A stretch of DNA of 64,000 bases. Source: Setophaga petechia. Lineage: Eukaryota; Chordata; Aves; Passeriformes; Parulidae. Below the pieces are notes generated by a model. That model made no database searches, was not told the DNA's origin, and was given only the letters and a program-made list of their open reading frames with translations. The stretch lies in NCBI GenBank assembly GCA_024362935.1, contig JANCRA010000010.1:8114501-8178500 (forward strand). Direction: 5' to 3'. How positions within the stretch are numbered: the stretch's first letter is position 1; every line of letters begins with the position of its first letter. Shown here piece by piece: positions 23,001 to 36,512 of this stretch. The position numbers and the translations under genes are program-made.

Positions 23001-26000
23001 CTTGGAGAGTTCTCTCTGAACATCCACACCTCTGTCTGGCTCGCCTTTGATGTCAAGACACTGGTGTTTGCTGGAGGGCCTGGTGCCAGCCTGTCCTGCA
23101 GCCTCGCAGGATGTGCAGCACTGCACCCCCACACCAGCCATGGGCCCTGTGTTCAAAACTTGCTCACACTCGAGGCAGATCTTAGGGAGTTAAGAGCATT
23201 TTCTTGGCTTGCTGTGCTGGTGGAAGAGCAACTTGCAGCACAGCAGATGGATAAAATTCTAATTTGGGTTTCACATGATTTATATAAATAGGCTTAGACG
23301 AGGTTGTGCAGAGATGGCACAGTCATCTGCCAGCCTTGCTCTGTTTACCTCGAGACCCTCTCCTCCCCCTGCTAATGAGCACCCAGCAGTGCCTTGAGTG
23401 CTGGCAATAAGGAGTCACCTCAGCTGTGTCACCTCCTGCCAACGCCACGGCCCCAGGCTGTGCCCTCAGCGGGGCAAAGCAGCCTCCTGCCATCCCACCT
23501 GGCTGGGCACAGCTTTTATGCTCATCCCTCAAACCCAGAGACAATTGTCAAGGAGCACCCCAGAGCCACGACTCCCATGGCTGGCTCAGGAGGGTGGGGC
23601 AGGGCAGGGACCACGCTGCTTCCTGCCCAAGTGAGTGGGAACAGGAGCAGGGCTCTCCCAGCCCCCTCACTCACAGGACACCGAGTTCTGGTGGGGCCTG
23701 TCCCCAGGGGTGGGTGGCTCAGAGTCAAGGGACACCAGTGGCCCCACTGCCACCCTCATGAAAATGACACAGTAACCCCCCCTCCTCCCCACTAGTGCAT
23801 CACCAGGAGCCTTCACCACATCCTGACAGAAATCATCAAGCACATCTTTGTCAGGTTTAGTTAGAAACCTCTTCCTCATCTCCACTGCTCCTCTATCCCT
23901 CAAAGGGTGACATGAGCTGGTGCTGCTCCTAAGAAGGGGCTTGTGACAAACAGGGCCAGGTCTGGCTGCTGTGAGGCTCCAGCATGCATCTGCTGAAGAT
24001 CTCCATCACAGGTGTATTGTCTCCTAGAAATCAAATGTGATGTGATCCCAGCAGGAAAAACGAAGAAAACTGAGCTGCTGGTTTCTTTTAGTGGTCACCA
24101 GAAGCTGGATATGTGACAGCTGCATCTTCCCAGTGCCAGATACAGCTCAGGGGTCACTCACACCTGGTGCAGAGGACAGGGGCAGGGCTCTGCTTTTAGC
24201 ACACATTGACCACCAGATATCCCAAGGTCTGAGATGCAGGGGCAATCAAAGCAAAAAATGCCATGTCTGGGCTGAAATGGAACACAGGTTTGTCCAGTTT
24301 GAAGGCCAAAAGCCAGACTGCCAAACAGAATGACACTTCTCCCAGTGGGCTTAAAGTACCCCATGTCACACCATGTTACATTGTCATGGAAAACCTTTGC
24401 CTCTGAGTGCCTTTGGCCCTGGCAAAATGATCATCATCATCACAAAGCAGATGCACAGTTTGAGGTAGAAAATGATGGAAACATCATTAAACTAGCCCAG
24501 AGTTTGACTGCCTGCATCCTCATTTTTACAACCTGATTTTCTACAGAAACAAGGTTCTCACAGCCACACCACCCCTGCACCCCTCCTCTCCAACTCTCCT
24601 GCTTTTTGGACACTTTCAGCCACATGGGACTCCCAGTTATTGTGGGAATGTAAGTATTGTGAAGGTGGGTGGCTGATGAGGAGGTGATGGTGTGTGTTTA
24701 GCTTTTACTGGCCAGTGAGAGCCCCTGCACACCCTTCACTCCCCAACACAAACCCATCGGAAACCAGGCTTTGCTGGCTTCCGCTGCTCGTGGAACAAGT
24801 TGTGTTATTTGTATCACCGTATCCTAGGAGCCCTTCTTTCTGTCCTGCACAGTCCCTGGCATGAGCAGGATTTTCCACGGTCAGCCTAGAAGGAGGGAGC
24901 AGACTTTAACCCCTCAGTGCAAAGAGAAGATTCCCACATCAGGTTTTTTCATGGAACCCTCCCTATGAGAACAAAAGCCCTCCTAGGACCAAGGCACCGT
25001 GCAGAGAAATCTCAATGGCAGCGAGGGGCTGTCTCTAGGAGAGCTGCAGGTGGCTTGGGAACAGCTGGGGACCCTCCTGGGGGCTGCTTGATCCTTCACA
25101 GCTCCTGCAGCCAGTGCCATCCTCAAACCCCACCTTCAGCCCAGCTGCTGCCAAAACTGATTCAGCCTCTCTTTCCAGCCATGAATCATAAACCAGCTCT
25201 TCACCAGCTGGGATAAGGCTCTCAGGTGACCAAAAAAAGGAAGTGAAATAGATTTCTCAAGGGCCAAAGCCCCTATGATTTGACAGAGCTTCCCTGCTTG
25301 TGCATCTGTGCTGGAGGAGAGAAGTGATGTTATGCTGGCAGGTGGAAATACCTCTGCCCAAGGAGATGCAAGCAGAGCCAGGTCCCTGCTCTGGGCCATG
25401 GTGGAAGGTAACAGGAGCTTCATCAGGAACCTCCAGCTTGAGATGAGCAGGCCAAGCCACACATAGTTTAGAACTTCTTGGGATCTGAGCCTGCTACAAC
25501 CCCAGGTGCAGAAGGGGAAGTCCTCAGGGAGATCACAGCCACCCCAGTCCTTGCTGTCCAGGCTCATCACTGAGCTCCTCCTTAGCCAGCCTCAGCCACA
25601 CCAACATTCCCACCCCTACTTGCTCCTGTTATCCCAGATCTGCCCTAATTATGAGCAGCAGAGAGAAGAAGGGAAGCACAGAAGGGCTAGAGACTCAGGT
25701 CAAAATGTGGTGGAGTGCTGGGACTCCAGCAATTCCTAAGAGAGCTGTACATGTCCTGTGGATAAGGGCTAGGAGAGATGCAAGGTGCAGGACCAATGGA
25801 ACTCCCCCTATCAGCCCCTCCAAGGGCTCAGGGCCAAAGCTGGACTTTGCAGTGTGGCTTGTGGCATGTGTGGGCCTGAAAAGCTGGACCATGAAACTTC
25901 TGTTGAGCTTGGAGGGTCAGTTTGTGCTGCCCTGGGAAAGAAGAGCAAGTGGCAGGTTCAGGGCACTGCCAGCAGCTGGGCAGAGCATTCCTGCATTTCC

Positions 26001-29000
26001 CAGTGCCCACAACAGTGGCAGATGAGAAACACGTCAGGCAGAAAATATTTGGGGTTTTCTTCTAATAGTTGCTGCCTCTGTGCTGAGGACATGCAAAAAA
26101 AAAGGGTTGGATCTTCTGTCAAAACCATTTCCCACTACTGCAATGTTTTTAAGCAAAACCCAAAGCATTCCAGAAGAGAATGGGGAAGACACCCATAAAC
26201 CAGAGAAAATAACTTATGGTTAAAAAAATTTCAGAACTGTGTGATTTAATTGTTTCTGGATTTCATTTCAGAGCTCATTTTTCCAAAGTTTCTAAAAAGC
26301 ACCTACTTAGTAGTAATGGCAAAGATATTTTCTTAGAGAAGTGTGACTAGCTTGTAGATGCAATGTTTGAAAAAAAATTAAAAATAATAAAACTTTGTTT
26401 TTACAGAGCACAAAAATCACATTTGTCTAAGAATATACTTACAACAGCAGGATTTCACCAGCATGTGAACCAGCAGTTGGTATGGATTCAGTCTCTGAGG
26501 CTTTCCCAGTTTCTTAGCAATTAAGTGACATTATTTCAATCCCAAGCAGTAGAATTTCTTACATCTTCCAACAAATACCCCATCATCAAGCTGGAAGCTT
26601 TGACGAACAAGACAGCTGATTCCTGCCACAGATCACAAACCTCTGCTTCCCTCTGTGAGTCAACACTAAGGAAAGATTTCAGTGTGAACACTGAAATCAC
26701 AAATCCAGCCTTGATCCACGCCAGCAGAAAAGTTTGGATGAAGCATCTACTGAAGCTTCTTCCTTGAGCGAGGGACTTTCCTGAGCTGGGGACTCACAGT
26801 CACTGTCTGTCCCTTGGGACACAGGGGCATGAAGCCTGGGTTATTTTGGTCTCATGTGGGGTGAAATCACCACCACTTCAGTGCCACTGGTCCCCATTCA
26901 CAACTCCATTCACTCCAGAGCATTCCCAAGGCCAGATGTTTATCACTCTTGTGTCACCCTCCAACTATTTTGCAGGGGTGGTAGGAGTGGCTTTTGGAAG
27001 ACATTTGAGTACACACACAAACACAGGCTTGGGCTGCTGTGTGTTTGGACAAATAAATAAGTGCAACTAATCAGTAGAAATGTTTTATGTTAGCTGTGAC
27101 CGGGAAGAGAGGATCCCAAGCCCTGCCAGATGAAAATCCCCATGGGGATTTCTAAGTGCACCCAAAACCAGCTGGACTAAGACCTTGTTTGTTCACCCCA
27201 TGGATTTGTGTGGGCGAGGAATTTAAAAAATATAGGAAGCTTTTAAAAAAATAAAACTAAGTAAACAAAATAACCCCTCTGCCTCTTACCTTCACACAGT
27301 CTGAACTGCTGGAAGAACAACATGGTTCTGTGTGTTGGGCAACACAGCCATGAGCCAGCTCTCTCCAGCCCTGAGCTGGAGATGCAGCACTGATGGAGGT
27401 GGTTGCTCCTGCAGCTCCCAGCACCCAGAACCAGCAGTTTCTGTCCAAAATAACCACTCATATACATGTATTCAAAATACCTAGGTTTTCTCTCCATTTA
27501 TAACACACCTTGGAAGATGAGCCTGTCTGGGAGTGCTTCTCCTGGCAGCAGCAGGCAAGCAGCAGTTCTGGTACAACACCACTAGTAATGTTCTACCCAG
27601 ATAAAGCTGTCCCAGGCCCACTTGCCTTGATGTCCAAAACAGATGCTGCAGGATCTGGTGTTCCTGCTGGTTACAAGCAGTGATGAACTGTTTTCATATC
27701 AGGAGATGGTTTTGAGAAGGCAAATGACGAATCAGCAGCTGGTGCCTGGTGATGGCTCAAATGGAGCAAGGTTGTCAGGACCTTGTCAACCTGTCAAGGT
27801 TGTTTTGGTGTCAGGACCTGTACAGGGGAGGCAAAGCACAGCTTGAGCATCCACTGCCACCCTAAGTACTCTGAGATCATTGCAGCACACAGGAAGCCAG
27901 AACCCATCCCTGGGCAGGGCAGCCCATCCTGCTGAGGTCAGTAGGGCAGATGTGCTCAACACCTGGCAGCAGGTCCTAGCCCTGATTCCTCTGAAACCAG
28001 CAGCTAAAGCTCCCATTTAGCTTCAATGGAAACAGGATTTGGCCTGGATCTCAACTAAACCCACGACCATCAATGGCTTTGCTTGGGGTTTAATTCCCTG
28101 GATTAAAGAGAATTTGCCTCACAGTCACTCAGGGCAGAGCTCAGCACCCACATCCCACCAGCACTGTGCTGCAGCCAACCAGAGCAAACTGACCCAAGGG
28201 CTCTGGGTTTAAACAAACAAACAGCAAAAAGAGAAAGAAAAAGGAAAAAAAGAAGAGCATTTATTTCCCCTGCAGCTGTGCTCTCCCAGACAGAGGATTT
28301 CTGTGGCAGGACAATGACGCTTTATGCAGCGAGGTTAAGTTGCAGTTACTTGAAACTATCAGCTCTTGTGTTCCAATCAGCTTATTACCTCCACAATCAA
28401 ACAAGGCTTCCCCATGGGCAAGGATTGGGTCATGCTGTTCAACTGGACACAAAGGTCAAGCAGGGCTGGGTTTAAAGGGATCTCATGGGAGCTGCCCAAG
28501 GCTGCTTTGGGAAGGGGGATACAGCAGGTGTGCAATTCATGCTGCTGGGAGAGGCAGGTCCCACGTGCAAGAAAGAGGAACCCAAAATCAGGCTCTAGAG
28601 TTGGGGTTTTGGTTCCTAAATGTCTCCTCTGATAGCAATTCACTACTATCTAGCATCAGTCTTGGTCCTCTCCAAAATACTTAAGGTATCTTCACACCCA
28701 ATGTGACATCTCCAGTAGAATTTCACTTTATCTTTCTTCAAGCAAACCTCCAACCCAGTTCTCTCCTGGCAGTTGCTTCTCTCACCAGCTGTTTGGGGAG
28801 GGCAGCACTTCTTTTAATTACCTATCCAAATTCTCTTCATGACCCAAATGGAAAGATACAGCCCTAGATCCCATTGGTTGCAGTTAGGCTCAGCTTGGGA
28901 AGTTACTCAATATTTGGGCACATCCCACAGTCAGCAGCACATAACATGTGATGAAGATAATTTGCATTTCAGGGCTGCAAAGCTCAAGAGAGCAGATTCC

Positions 29001-32000
29001 AAAGCCTGAGTGGTGCTTCTGAGCTGAGGCTGCAGGGAGGCAGTCAGAGCACAGGGAAGCACGTGCTGAATGTCACCTGGGGAGGCCATGGCTGATGGAG
29101 CATTTGCATTTGTCCCCATGCAGAGGACTCACAGGGATTTACAGACCAGCCTGGTGCCATGCAAAGGCAGGGGAAAAGACCCCTCACACTGCACAGGTGG
29201 AAGGCAACATGCAGTGGAACAGGAGGAAAACAACTTGCCTGCACCTTCTTTGCTCACACCAGAACTGCTGCTCCCCCAGTTAAACCTGGATCCCTGTCAG
29301 CCCCTGTGGCACTGAAGCCTGGCATGGAGCAGGCAGCAAGCCTGGGAGCTGTGCTTGGAGCTGCTCCAGCTCTGCACAAGTCTCCAAGGGAAAAATGTGG
29401 CTTCCAAGTTGTGATCCACCCCCTTGCCCAGAGGTGAGATGCCTCACTGAGCTGTAGAATGAAGATGTGCTGTGGGATCAGCTTGCTACCCTGCAGTCTT
29501 GACTACCAAAGGAACAGATATTACATTATTAGACTCCAGAGCACAGCCCCAGCTCCCAGGAATTAATGCCCTGGGAAGGGAAGGTGGGGGAGCACGACAG
29601 AATTCCTGGGGACCCACACAAGCAGGGAGCTGCTTGGAGCTCTCTTCTGAGGGGCCTGCAGCAAAGCACTAAGGAAGCTCCCAAACACACAAGGTCTTTC
29701 AAACCAAAACCCTTTTTCTCCCTCCCAGCTTCCTTCCCAATTCCTTGGGATCCCAGTCCAGGGGAAGGAGGAAGCACAAATGCAGAGGAGTTCAGCAGAA
29801 CCGTGGCATGAACCATGCCCCACACAAATCAGGACCAGCTCTGCATCCCAGACCCACCCACACCTTCCTCCATCTCCCTTAGGTCCTGTCCCTACAGGCA
29901 CCACCTGAGCTTGCTGATGGCTCCTCATGCCAGGGGACACCCTGGCCTTGCCAGGCAAGCCCCAAACACTCTGCACCATGGAGCAGAAGCTCAGCTGGGC
30001 TTTCTGCACCAGCCAGCTCTGCCTGTCCCTCAGGGGCACGGGCCAAGAGCAGCCAGAGCCACTGGCCAGGAGCTCTAGGGGATGGCCTAGACATGAGCAC
30101 CATTTCATATGTGGATTTCACACCTTCCATCTTCAAGTGGTTCCTAAGCAGCCTCATTTAATGATCCCACACGTTTCCACCCAGGCCCCAGGCTATAGAG
30201 AAATTTGCACAGGTGTGGCAGTGTCTCGTTACACAGCAAGAGGAACAGCTCCTGGCCCTGTGCACCAGAGCTTCCAGAGTGCTCTGGGTGCTCCCCCTGC
30301 ATCACCCCCTGCTCCAGGTGCTCCGTGCAGCCTGGCACCTCTGAACTCACCAGCACTGTGAGAGGGCTGGCACACAGAGCTGAGGCTGGGCATGGACTCC
30401 ACCTCCCCTCACTGCTCTGTCTGGTACTTGCCATCCCACAGTCACCCAGGGTGTGAAAAGGCACAGGGTGAGTGAGCTAAATACCATAATTATTTAATAT
30501 AATTAACCACAGGATTGAAATGGGCCCATTACCAAGGAGATAGGCCGCTAGAAATCTTCCCTCCTCTTTTCTGAGCACCAACCCTAACACAGGAAAGGCT
30601 TTGTCATATCTTCCCAGTGGGGGAGTGGAGAGGAGTAGGTCCTGCTTTTTGTTTTGCTTTTGTTTCATTAATATTATTTTCAGAGATTGTTGTTCCTGAC
30701 TTCAAAGAGAAGCCATGTCTCACCTCAGGCTCTGGCACTGCAAGATGCCAGCATGACCCCACATTTCTGGCCAGGTGCTCACACTGGTTTGGATCAAAGC
30801 AAGGGAGGCAGCTGCCTTCCCCATCCCCATCAACTGCTTCCCAGGGCTGTGGCCAGCACCTTTCCAATGGGGACAGTGAAATTAACTCATTAATTACTTC
30901 CATCCTTTGGTGTTTCAGGTGGGGCATCCATTCTGCATTTCTACACCTTCTCAATGCAAACCAGAGCATTTTAAAGGATTTTTGGTACTCCAGTGGAGAT
31001 CTTTTCAATGAGCCTGTTTCTCACTCTTGCCAAAGCAAAGAGAGTCCTTCCTGGACAATACACAGTGGATGGGCTCTGGCCACATGCAGCCCTTGCACCA
31101 GGACTGGAGTGTTTCTGCAGTGCTCTTCTGAGGTGATGGTAAGATGCAGGGATATCTCACAGCATACTGAGGCTTGGGTATTTCCCAAGCAATCAATTCA
31201 GCCCATTAAAGTTGTGCTGCATTAGGGGATCCCCCCACTGTGCTTCAATACAGCTGGAGAGCATCACTGTGACTGTAAATGGGGAAATCCCCACCAAGAG
31301 GGTGGGGTTCAGTAACAGCCATCCCACAGCCAAACAGCCAATGGCCCCCTGTCACCTCCTCCAGGGCCATCCAAAGCCCCACTGTGCCCCACAAGCCAAA
31401 ACACACCTTGAGGCTCTTTGGGCCCTTGAGCAGAGCCACCCAAAGCTACATTATCATCCCTGGCTGGCCCCTGGTGGAGCAGCATCACCTCAGCATTTGC
31501 AAACACTGCCTGCATTGGGGTATGAGGATGAAGACATCCTTGGCAGGGCTCTCCTGGGCTCCTGCCAGCAGCCCTTGCTGAGAGGAGGGGTGACAGCTCC
31601 CAGAGTGGCTCTGTGAAGTCATTCTCTCCCGAGAGCCTTCTCCTCCCTGCCATCCTCAGGGGCACAGCAGGCACAGCAGCAGTGCCCTGCTGTGGGCTGT
31701 GCTTCCAGAGGCACCCAAAAGGAACCCTGGCTGCCCACAGAGAGCAGCTGGGTGCACCCCAACGAGGGCACTGCCACGGAGCAGCAGCCCCCAGGACTCC
31801 TGCTCAGTCAGCTGGGTGACACTGCTGGGAAAAGGCTCAGGGAAAGCAGGAAGGAAACAACTCACCCAGCTCAGTCTGTCTTGAGCCTGATGCTGTGGAT
31901 AACCAGGAGCCCATGGGCTCAGCAAAGCCTCTGCCCACCCCAAGGACAAGAGCCTGGAGCAGAGACTCATGTGGTGTGGAGCAGGAATGCAAGTGGATGC

Positions 32001-33597
32001 AGAAACCTTCATTTCAATGAGATACAAGGCATTAGTGATGAACACCTTCCAGAGGGGCTCCAACAGGAAAGGGGGCACTCACCCCTCCCTGCAGCAAGGG
32101 TTTCTCCTCCATTCTCCATGTTCAGCACCACACCCATGCAGAGAGGGCAGGGAGCTGTCCTGGGGGTGCTGGGCGCCAGGCTGCTGACCCTGGGAGCAGG
32201 GCATCCCTCGGAGCCAGAGAGAGCAGCTGGGAGTAGCTCCCAAATTAACAGGAGTGGGGGCTGAGCTCCTGTGTTGGAAGTATTTAAAGATTTTCTGGGC
32301 TGGCGTCTTCACCTCCTCGTCCACCCCAGCAGCACCCGCCGTGGTTTTACCCAAAGGCAGTCCCAGTATAGCTCACCCTGCAGTGCTGGGGCTGCATCCT
32401 GCCCTTCCAAGAGCTTTTTCTCTGCTCAGGATGCCCCTGCCAACACACCCACAAACACTCACCTTCTGCCCCAGTTTCCAAATCAAATGGTTTAATTTAG
32501 GGCTGGATGAATTATTTCAAGTGGGGAGGAAAAAATGACAGGCAGAAACTGGAATTTCTCTGCCTTTTTCCAAAAACTAGCACGAGCCATTTCTTTAAAG
32601 TTCTGAAGAGATTGACCAGAAAATTAAAAACATTTGGTCTTTCCATGACTTCTTCCATTTTTTCCTCTCATTTTTTTGCTATGACAGAAAGCAAAAGAGA
32701 ATATTGAAACCACTGAAAATCATTTACAAAAGGGAAGAAAATATCATTTCTCAATTACAACACAAGCAAGATTTTTAGTCCTTTTTAGCATCTTCACTTT
32801 CTACCTTCTTAGTCCTAGAATTCAGCAGAACAGGGAGATATCTTAAAAAGATTCAGGAAAAAAAAAAAAAAAAAAAGCTCAATTCCACAGATTCTGGCTT
32901 CTCATGCCCAAGAGAAGTTGCCAAAACTTACTGATACTTGAAGACAACATACTAGCACTGGAGCAGTGATGGTGGCGGCAGTAGCCAGGAATTGATTTGA
33001 AATTAATTGGGTTTGATGGTGTTTTTACCATTTTGTGCTCCCTTCCATGCCATTGGGGTTCAATGAGAGGCTGCAACACAACCCCTTTGGGGCTCAAAAC
33101 TGTCAACTAGAGGCAGTAACATTTCTCCAGGCTGGGGACAGCAAAGCCACACACAGCTGCTGTGAAGCTGCAGAGCTGGGGTTTGCTCATTTGACTTCCA
33201 AAACAGTGCAATTTGAGAATCAGCTTCCTCTGAGCAACTTCCATGACCAAGTCTGAGATAATCACAGATCTCTTGACCTGCTGGTTGCTCTGCCAGCAAG
33301 ACAGGAGGCACTAGGAACGAGTGGATCTGTCCTGAATGCTGGCAGTCAGCTGCCCACAGTTTGTTCAGATGGCCAGGGGACACCAGCTTGGCAATGAGGT
33401 GTCCTTGCATGTCCCAGAGTGGCAGAAAGAAAACATATCACATGAAAGTTGTGTGTAGCTCAACGTGCTTTAGAGGTGCTCTTTAAGGGGCCTACAAGCT
33501 CTTGCAAATCAAATGCACCTAAATACCAAACGGATTTCAACCTAATTCCAGAGGTAACACCACCTACTCACATGCCAAAGCAGGGAGCAGACAGCTT
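17011..33597. other. Large intergenic stretch without recognisable genes
   Basis: About 16.6 kb has no exon, RNA gene or clear full-length transposon that I can name. Small items seen: an 18-bp tandem pair AAATCCCATCCCCACCCC at 19667-19702, an ATC run near 24430-24441, and a 19-base A tract at 32858-32876. The many open frames (for example 21724-22128 minus, 29563-30108 minus, 30617-31225 plus) carry no known domain and overlap others on the opposite strand. Old CR1 fragments too diverged to see by eye may be present. Confidence 0.5.
32858..32876 (+). repeat. Poly(A) tract, 19 bases
   Basis: An uninterrupted run of 19 A follows AGATTCAGG. It may be a simple-sequence tract or the tail of an old retrocopy. 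The preceding 150 bases do not match a gene I recognise. Confidence 0.8.
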
Positions 33598-33897
33598 GCT
33601 AATTAACGTGTCTCCTTCATGAATATTGCACTTCCCGAGGAGGAATTTGGTGCTCAAGCAAGAGGCTGCTGAAAGGGAGCCAAGCCGGGCTGAGCAGCGA
33701 GGATGCTTTGAAACTGCTGAGATCCCTCTGGCAGGGCTGGTGCTAAAGCCAGCCCCTGGTTTTCACACCCACTGGCTGAGTCAGTGGGTGCCACCCGGGT
33801 GCCACCTCCAGAACACACTGTCAGCTCACAGCCACATCTTGGGGGCCACAGCAGAGGCCGTGGTTGGGTGGGAAGGGGAAACACAAACCCACAGGAT

Positions 33898-33980
33898 GTT
33901 TGTGGTACTGAACCTCTGTGACAGGTTCAGTACCACAAACTGTGTTACTGAACCTGTGTTCTGTGGTACTGAACCTCTGG
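33898..33980. repeat. Perfect 18-bp hairpin plus two further copies of the unit
   Basis: The arms 33898-33915 and 33923-33940 are exact reverse complements with a 7-base loop. The core TGTGGTACTGAACCTCTG recurs on the plus strand at 33962-33979, and a variant, TGTGTTACTGAACCTGTG, lies at 33941-33958. The block therefore holds three direct copies and one inverted copy. It has no coding meaning and could extrude as a cruciform. Confidence 0.9.
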
Positions 33981-36354
33981 GGCCTGGCCTTTTTTAACCA
34001 CAACCAAACCTCTCCCTAGAACCTTCTGGGAGCTTCCTGGGGCTGCAATACCTGCCCCAGCACTGCCCTATTTTCTGTTGTAAGCAGCCACCAGGGCAGT
34101 GTCCCACAGTCCCATCCATGCACAGTTGTCACACAGCCCCACACACTGAGCTGGGAAGAGCCAGCTTTGCCAGCCCCACTGGAGACAATCAGGCAGGTTT
34201 CCCTCGGCCAGGGCTTTCAAAGCTCTCCCATGATGAGGCATTACCTTGGTCTCTGTTTCCCCTGGCAGCCTCCTTTGATGTTACCCCATGAGACTGAGCA
34301 AGGAGCCACCACAGAAACCTCACCTGGTGATACACCTGGCACTCTGAGAATTCAGCAAGGTTCCTTGGTGTCCTTCCCACACCAGCATCCCCAGCACAGC
34401 TGAGGATCCCCATCTGAGCACAGCTCAGATGCCTGGTGCTCCAAAACCCATGTGGTGCCCAAATCCTGTTGGTCCTGTGTATGGCTCCATACTGAAGCAG
34501 AAATGACACTCCTGAGCCCACCCAGGAATCTCACTTTACTAGCTGTAGTTGACCTGTACAAGGAAAGCCAGGTTTGACCACATTAAAAGGGTTCCTGCTC
34601 TTTTAACCAAAGTGCTGGAACTGCAGTGCTGGGGTCAAAGGACTCATCACTTCAGATCCCTGCAAACTCACCCACAGTGCTGTCAGTGCTGGAGAGCAAC
34701 CAACAGCCCCCACACCATCAACCAGCACCAGTGACCACCAACAGTCCTGTCATGGCCTCATGTGGAAGAGACTTCCAGAGGTACCAAAGGGACCCCCTTT
34801 GGACTACACCACACCTCCAGAGGAGACCATCTTCATCACTGGCCAAGCAGAGAGTCCTGCCCAGCTCCTACTCTTCACAGATTAAATTCAAGGGCTGTGT
34901 GTGAGCTCTCCCCACAGCCTGGCTGTTGGCATTCAGCCCATGACAAACAGCAGCAGGCTCCAAGCTGAGACTGAATCCCACAGCATTAAAGCCACTTCTG
35001 AGAAAATACACAGCCCATGTTATTACCCTGTGGGACAAGCAGGCTTCAGAGACCTGTTCTGTAGCCCTTTCTGGACAATCACCCCTTAAATATAGCTCCT
35101 ACTACACGTGTGCATGAAATCTGCTTGGCAGAGCAAAAAAAAAATCCCAGAAAATTCACTCAATCTTCATTAGCATTTCCAGCATTGCACAAACAGCCTC
35201 CCTAGCCACTGGAAAGTCTGCCTTTACCCAGCCAAAATGCTCCTTTGCAAGTCATTCGAGCTCTTACCTCAGAAAACTCCTTTCCTGCCCACACACACAG
35301 GGAAGGAGCTGTAATCTGACTTTATTATGGTCATGCACGTGCTGTTGCCATGGAAATGGACACGATGCTACTGGATCCGACTGCAGCACGGCCAGCACAG
35401 GCAGGGACCACAGCCAGGATCCTCGAGGCTGTGCTGCTGGAGAATCCCCCTTGGCAACTTGCTAAAAAATCCCCCAACCAACAGCAGTGAAAGCCCCTCA
35501 GACCAGGAAACTGAGGGTAGCACCAAAGGTAAGTACACCAGAGACCACTGGAGACTTAGGGTGGCAGCAATGCAGCCCTTGCTTTGTCATTAGCTCCACT
35601 GGAAAGTTATAAAGTCGAGGGAAAAACATCTCCAAATGTTTCTGGTTCTTCAGGTAACTGTGCTCAAGGACTTGGTCTCTTCAATCACCTGGCCAGTCAG
35701 GTCAGCCCTGTGCAGGTGTGCCATGGGCCACCACAGGAAGACACAAAGTCCTTGCAGTGAAAAGCAGGACACGGCCCAGCCTGATGTACCCTCCTCGGGC
35801 TTGAACCTGCAAGGTGCAGCCCCTCAGGACAGGAACACAGCCCTGGTGATGGGGGTGTTTCCACAGAGCCTGGAGGACAAGCCTCAGCTGTGATAATAGC
35901 AGAGGCTATAAATTCCTGGAGAAGCCATCCTCTCTCAAGCATGATGGAAACCATCTTTGCCAGGGAAGCACAGTTTAAACCACAGTTTGCCAAGGGCTGC
36001 CTGCCAGGGAAGGATGGGTCCACACATGCCCCTGATTATTCTTCTAGGCTCCTGGCATCCCTCACAATTGCTGCTGGAAACAGGAGATGCTCCAGTCGGA
36101 CACACGAAGGCTGCTCTATCTCCTCCTTCAGGTCTGTGCTCAAGCCCTGTGCTGGGCAGGGCTGGGGACAAGTCCAAATCCAAGGCTCAGGCTGTGCCAA
36201 AAAGGGCCACACTCAATCCTGCAGCAATCTGCCTCAGGGGGCAGGACAGAGGACAGCTGTGCTGGAGCTGAACAACAGCAAGGGCTTTGTAAGCATGGAA
36301 AGGTGAGAGGCAGACAAGTCCTGTGAGTTTAGGAGTTACCAGCATGTCAAGCAG
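33981..36354. other. Intergenic DNA, nothing recognised
   Basis: No gene is seen. A short A run lies at about 35136-35144. The open frames are not recognised. Confidence 0.5.
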
Positions 36355-36512
36355 AAAGGGCTGCATGTTCAAGGCCAGACTGCATAGGGGCTTTCCTTCT
36401 AGTGAAAGATGCAATCTAGAAAAGCTCATCTCCAAGGCATGGAAGTGGAACTCAATGATCTTTAAGGCCCATTCCAACCCAAGCCATTCTATGGCCCTGT
36501 GATGATGCAGAT
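36355..36512 (+). mobile_element. CR1 LINE 3' end (plus strand)
   Basis: The landmarks are TTCAAGGCCAGACTGCATAG, TTCTAGTGAAAG, then GATCTTTAAGGCCCATTCCA and CCATTCTATGG with a terminal GTGATGATG. This is the diagnostic CR1 3' terminus with its short direct repeat. The copy is 5'-truncated, as is usual for CR1. Confidence 0.9.

Noticed and set aside
30617..31225. 202-codon open frame on the plus strand
   Set aside because: No recognisable domain, no splice context and an overlapping opposite-strand frame. Random frames of this length are expected in GC-moderate DNA.
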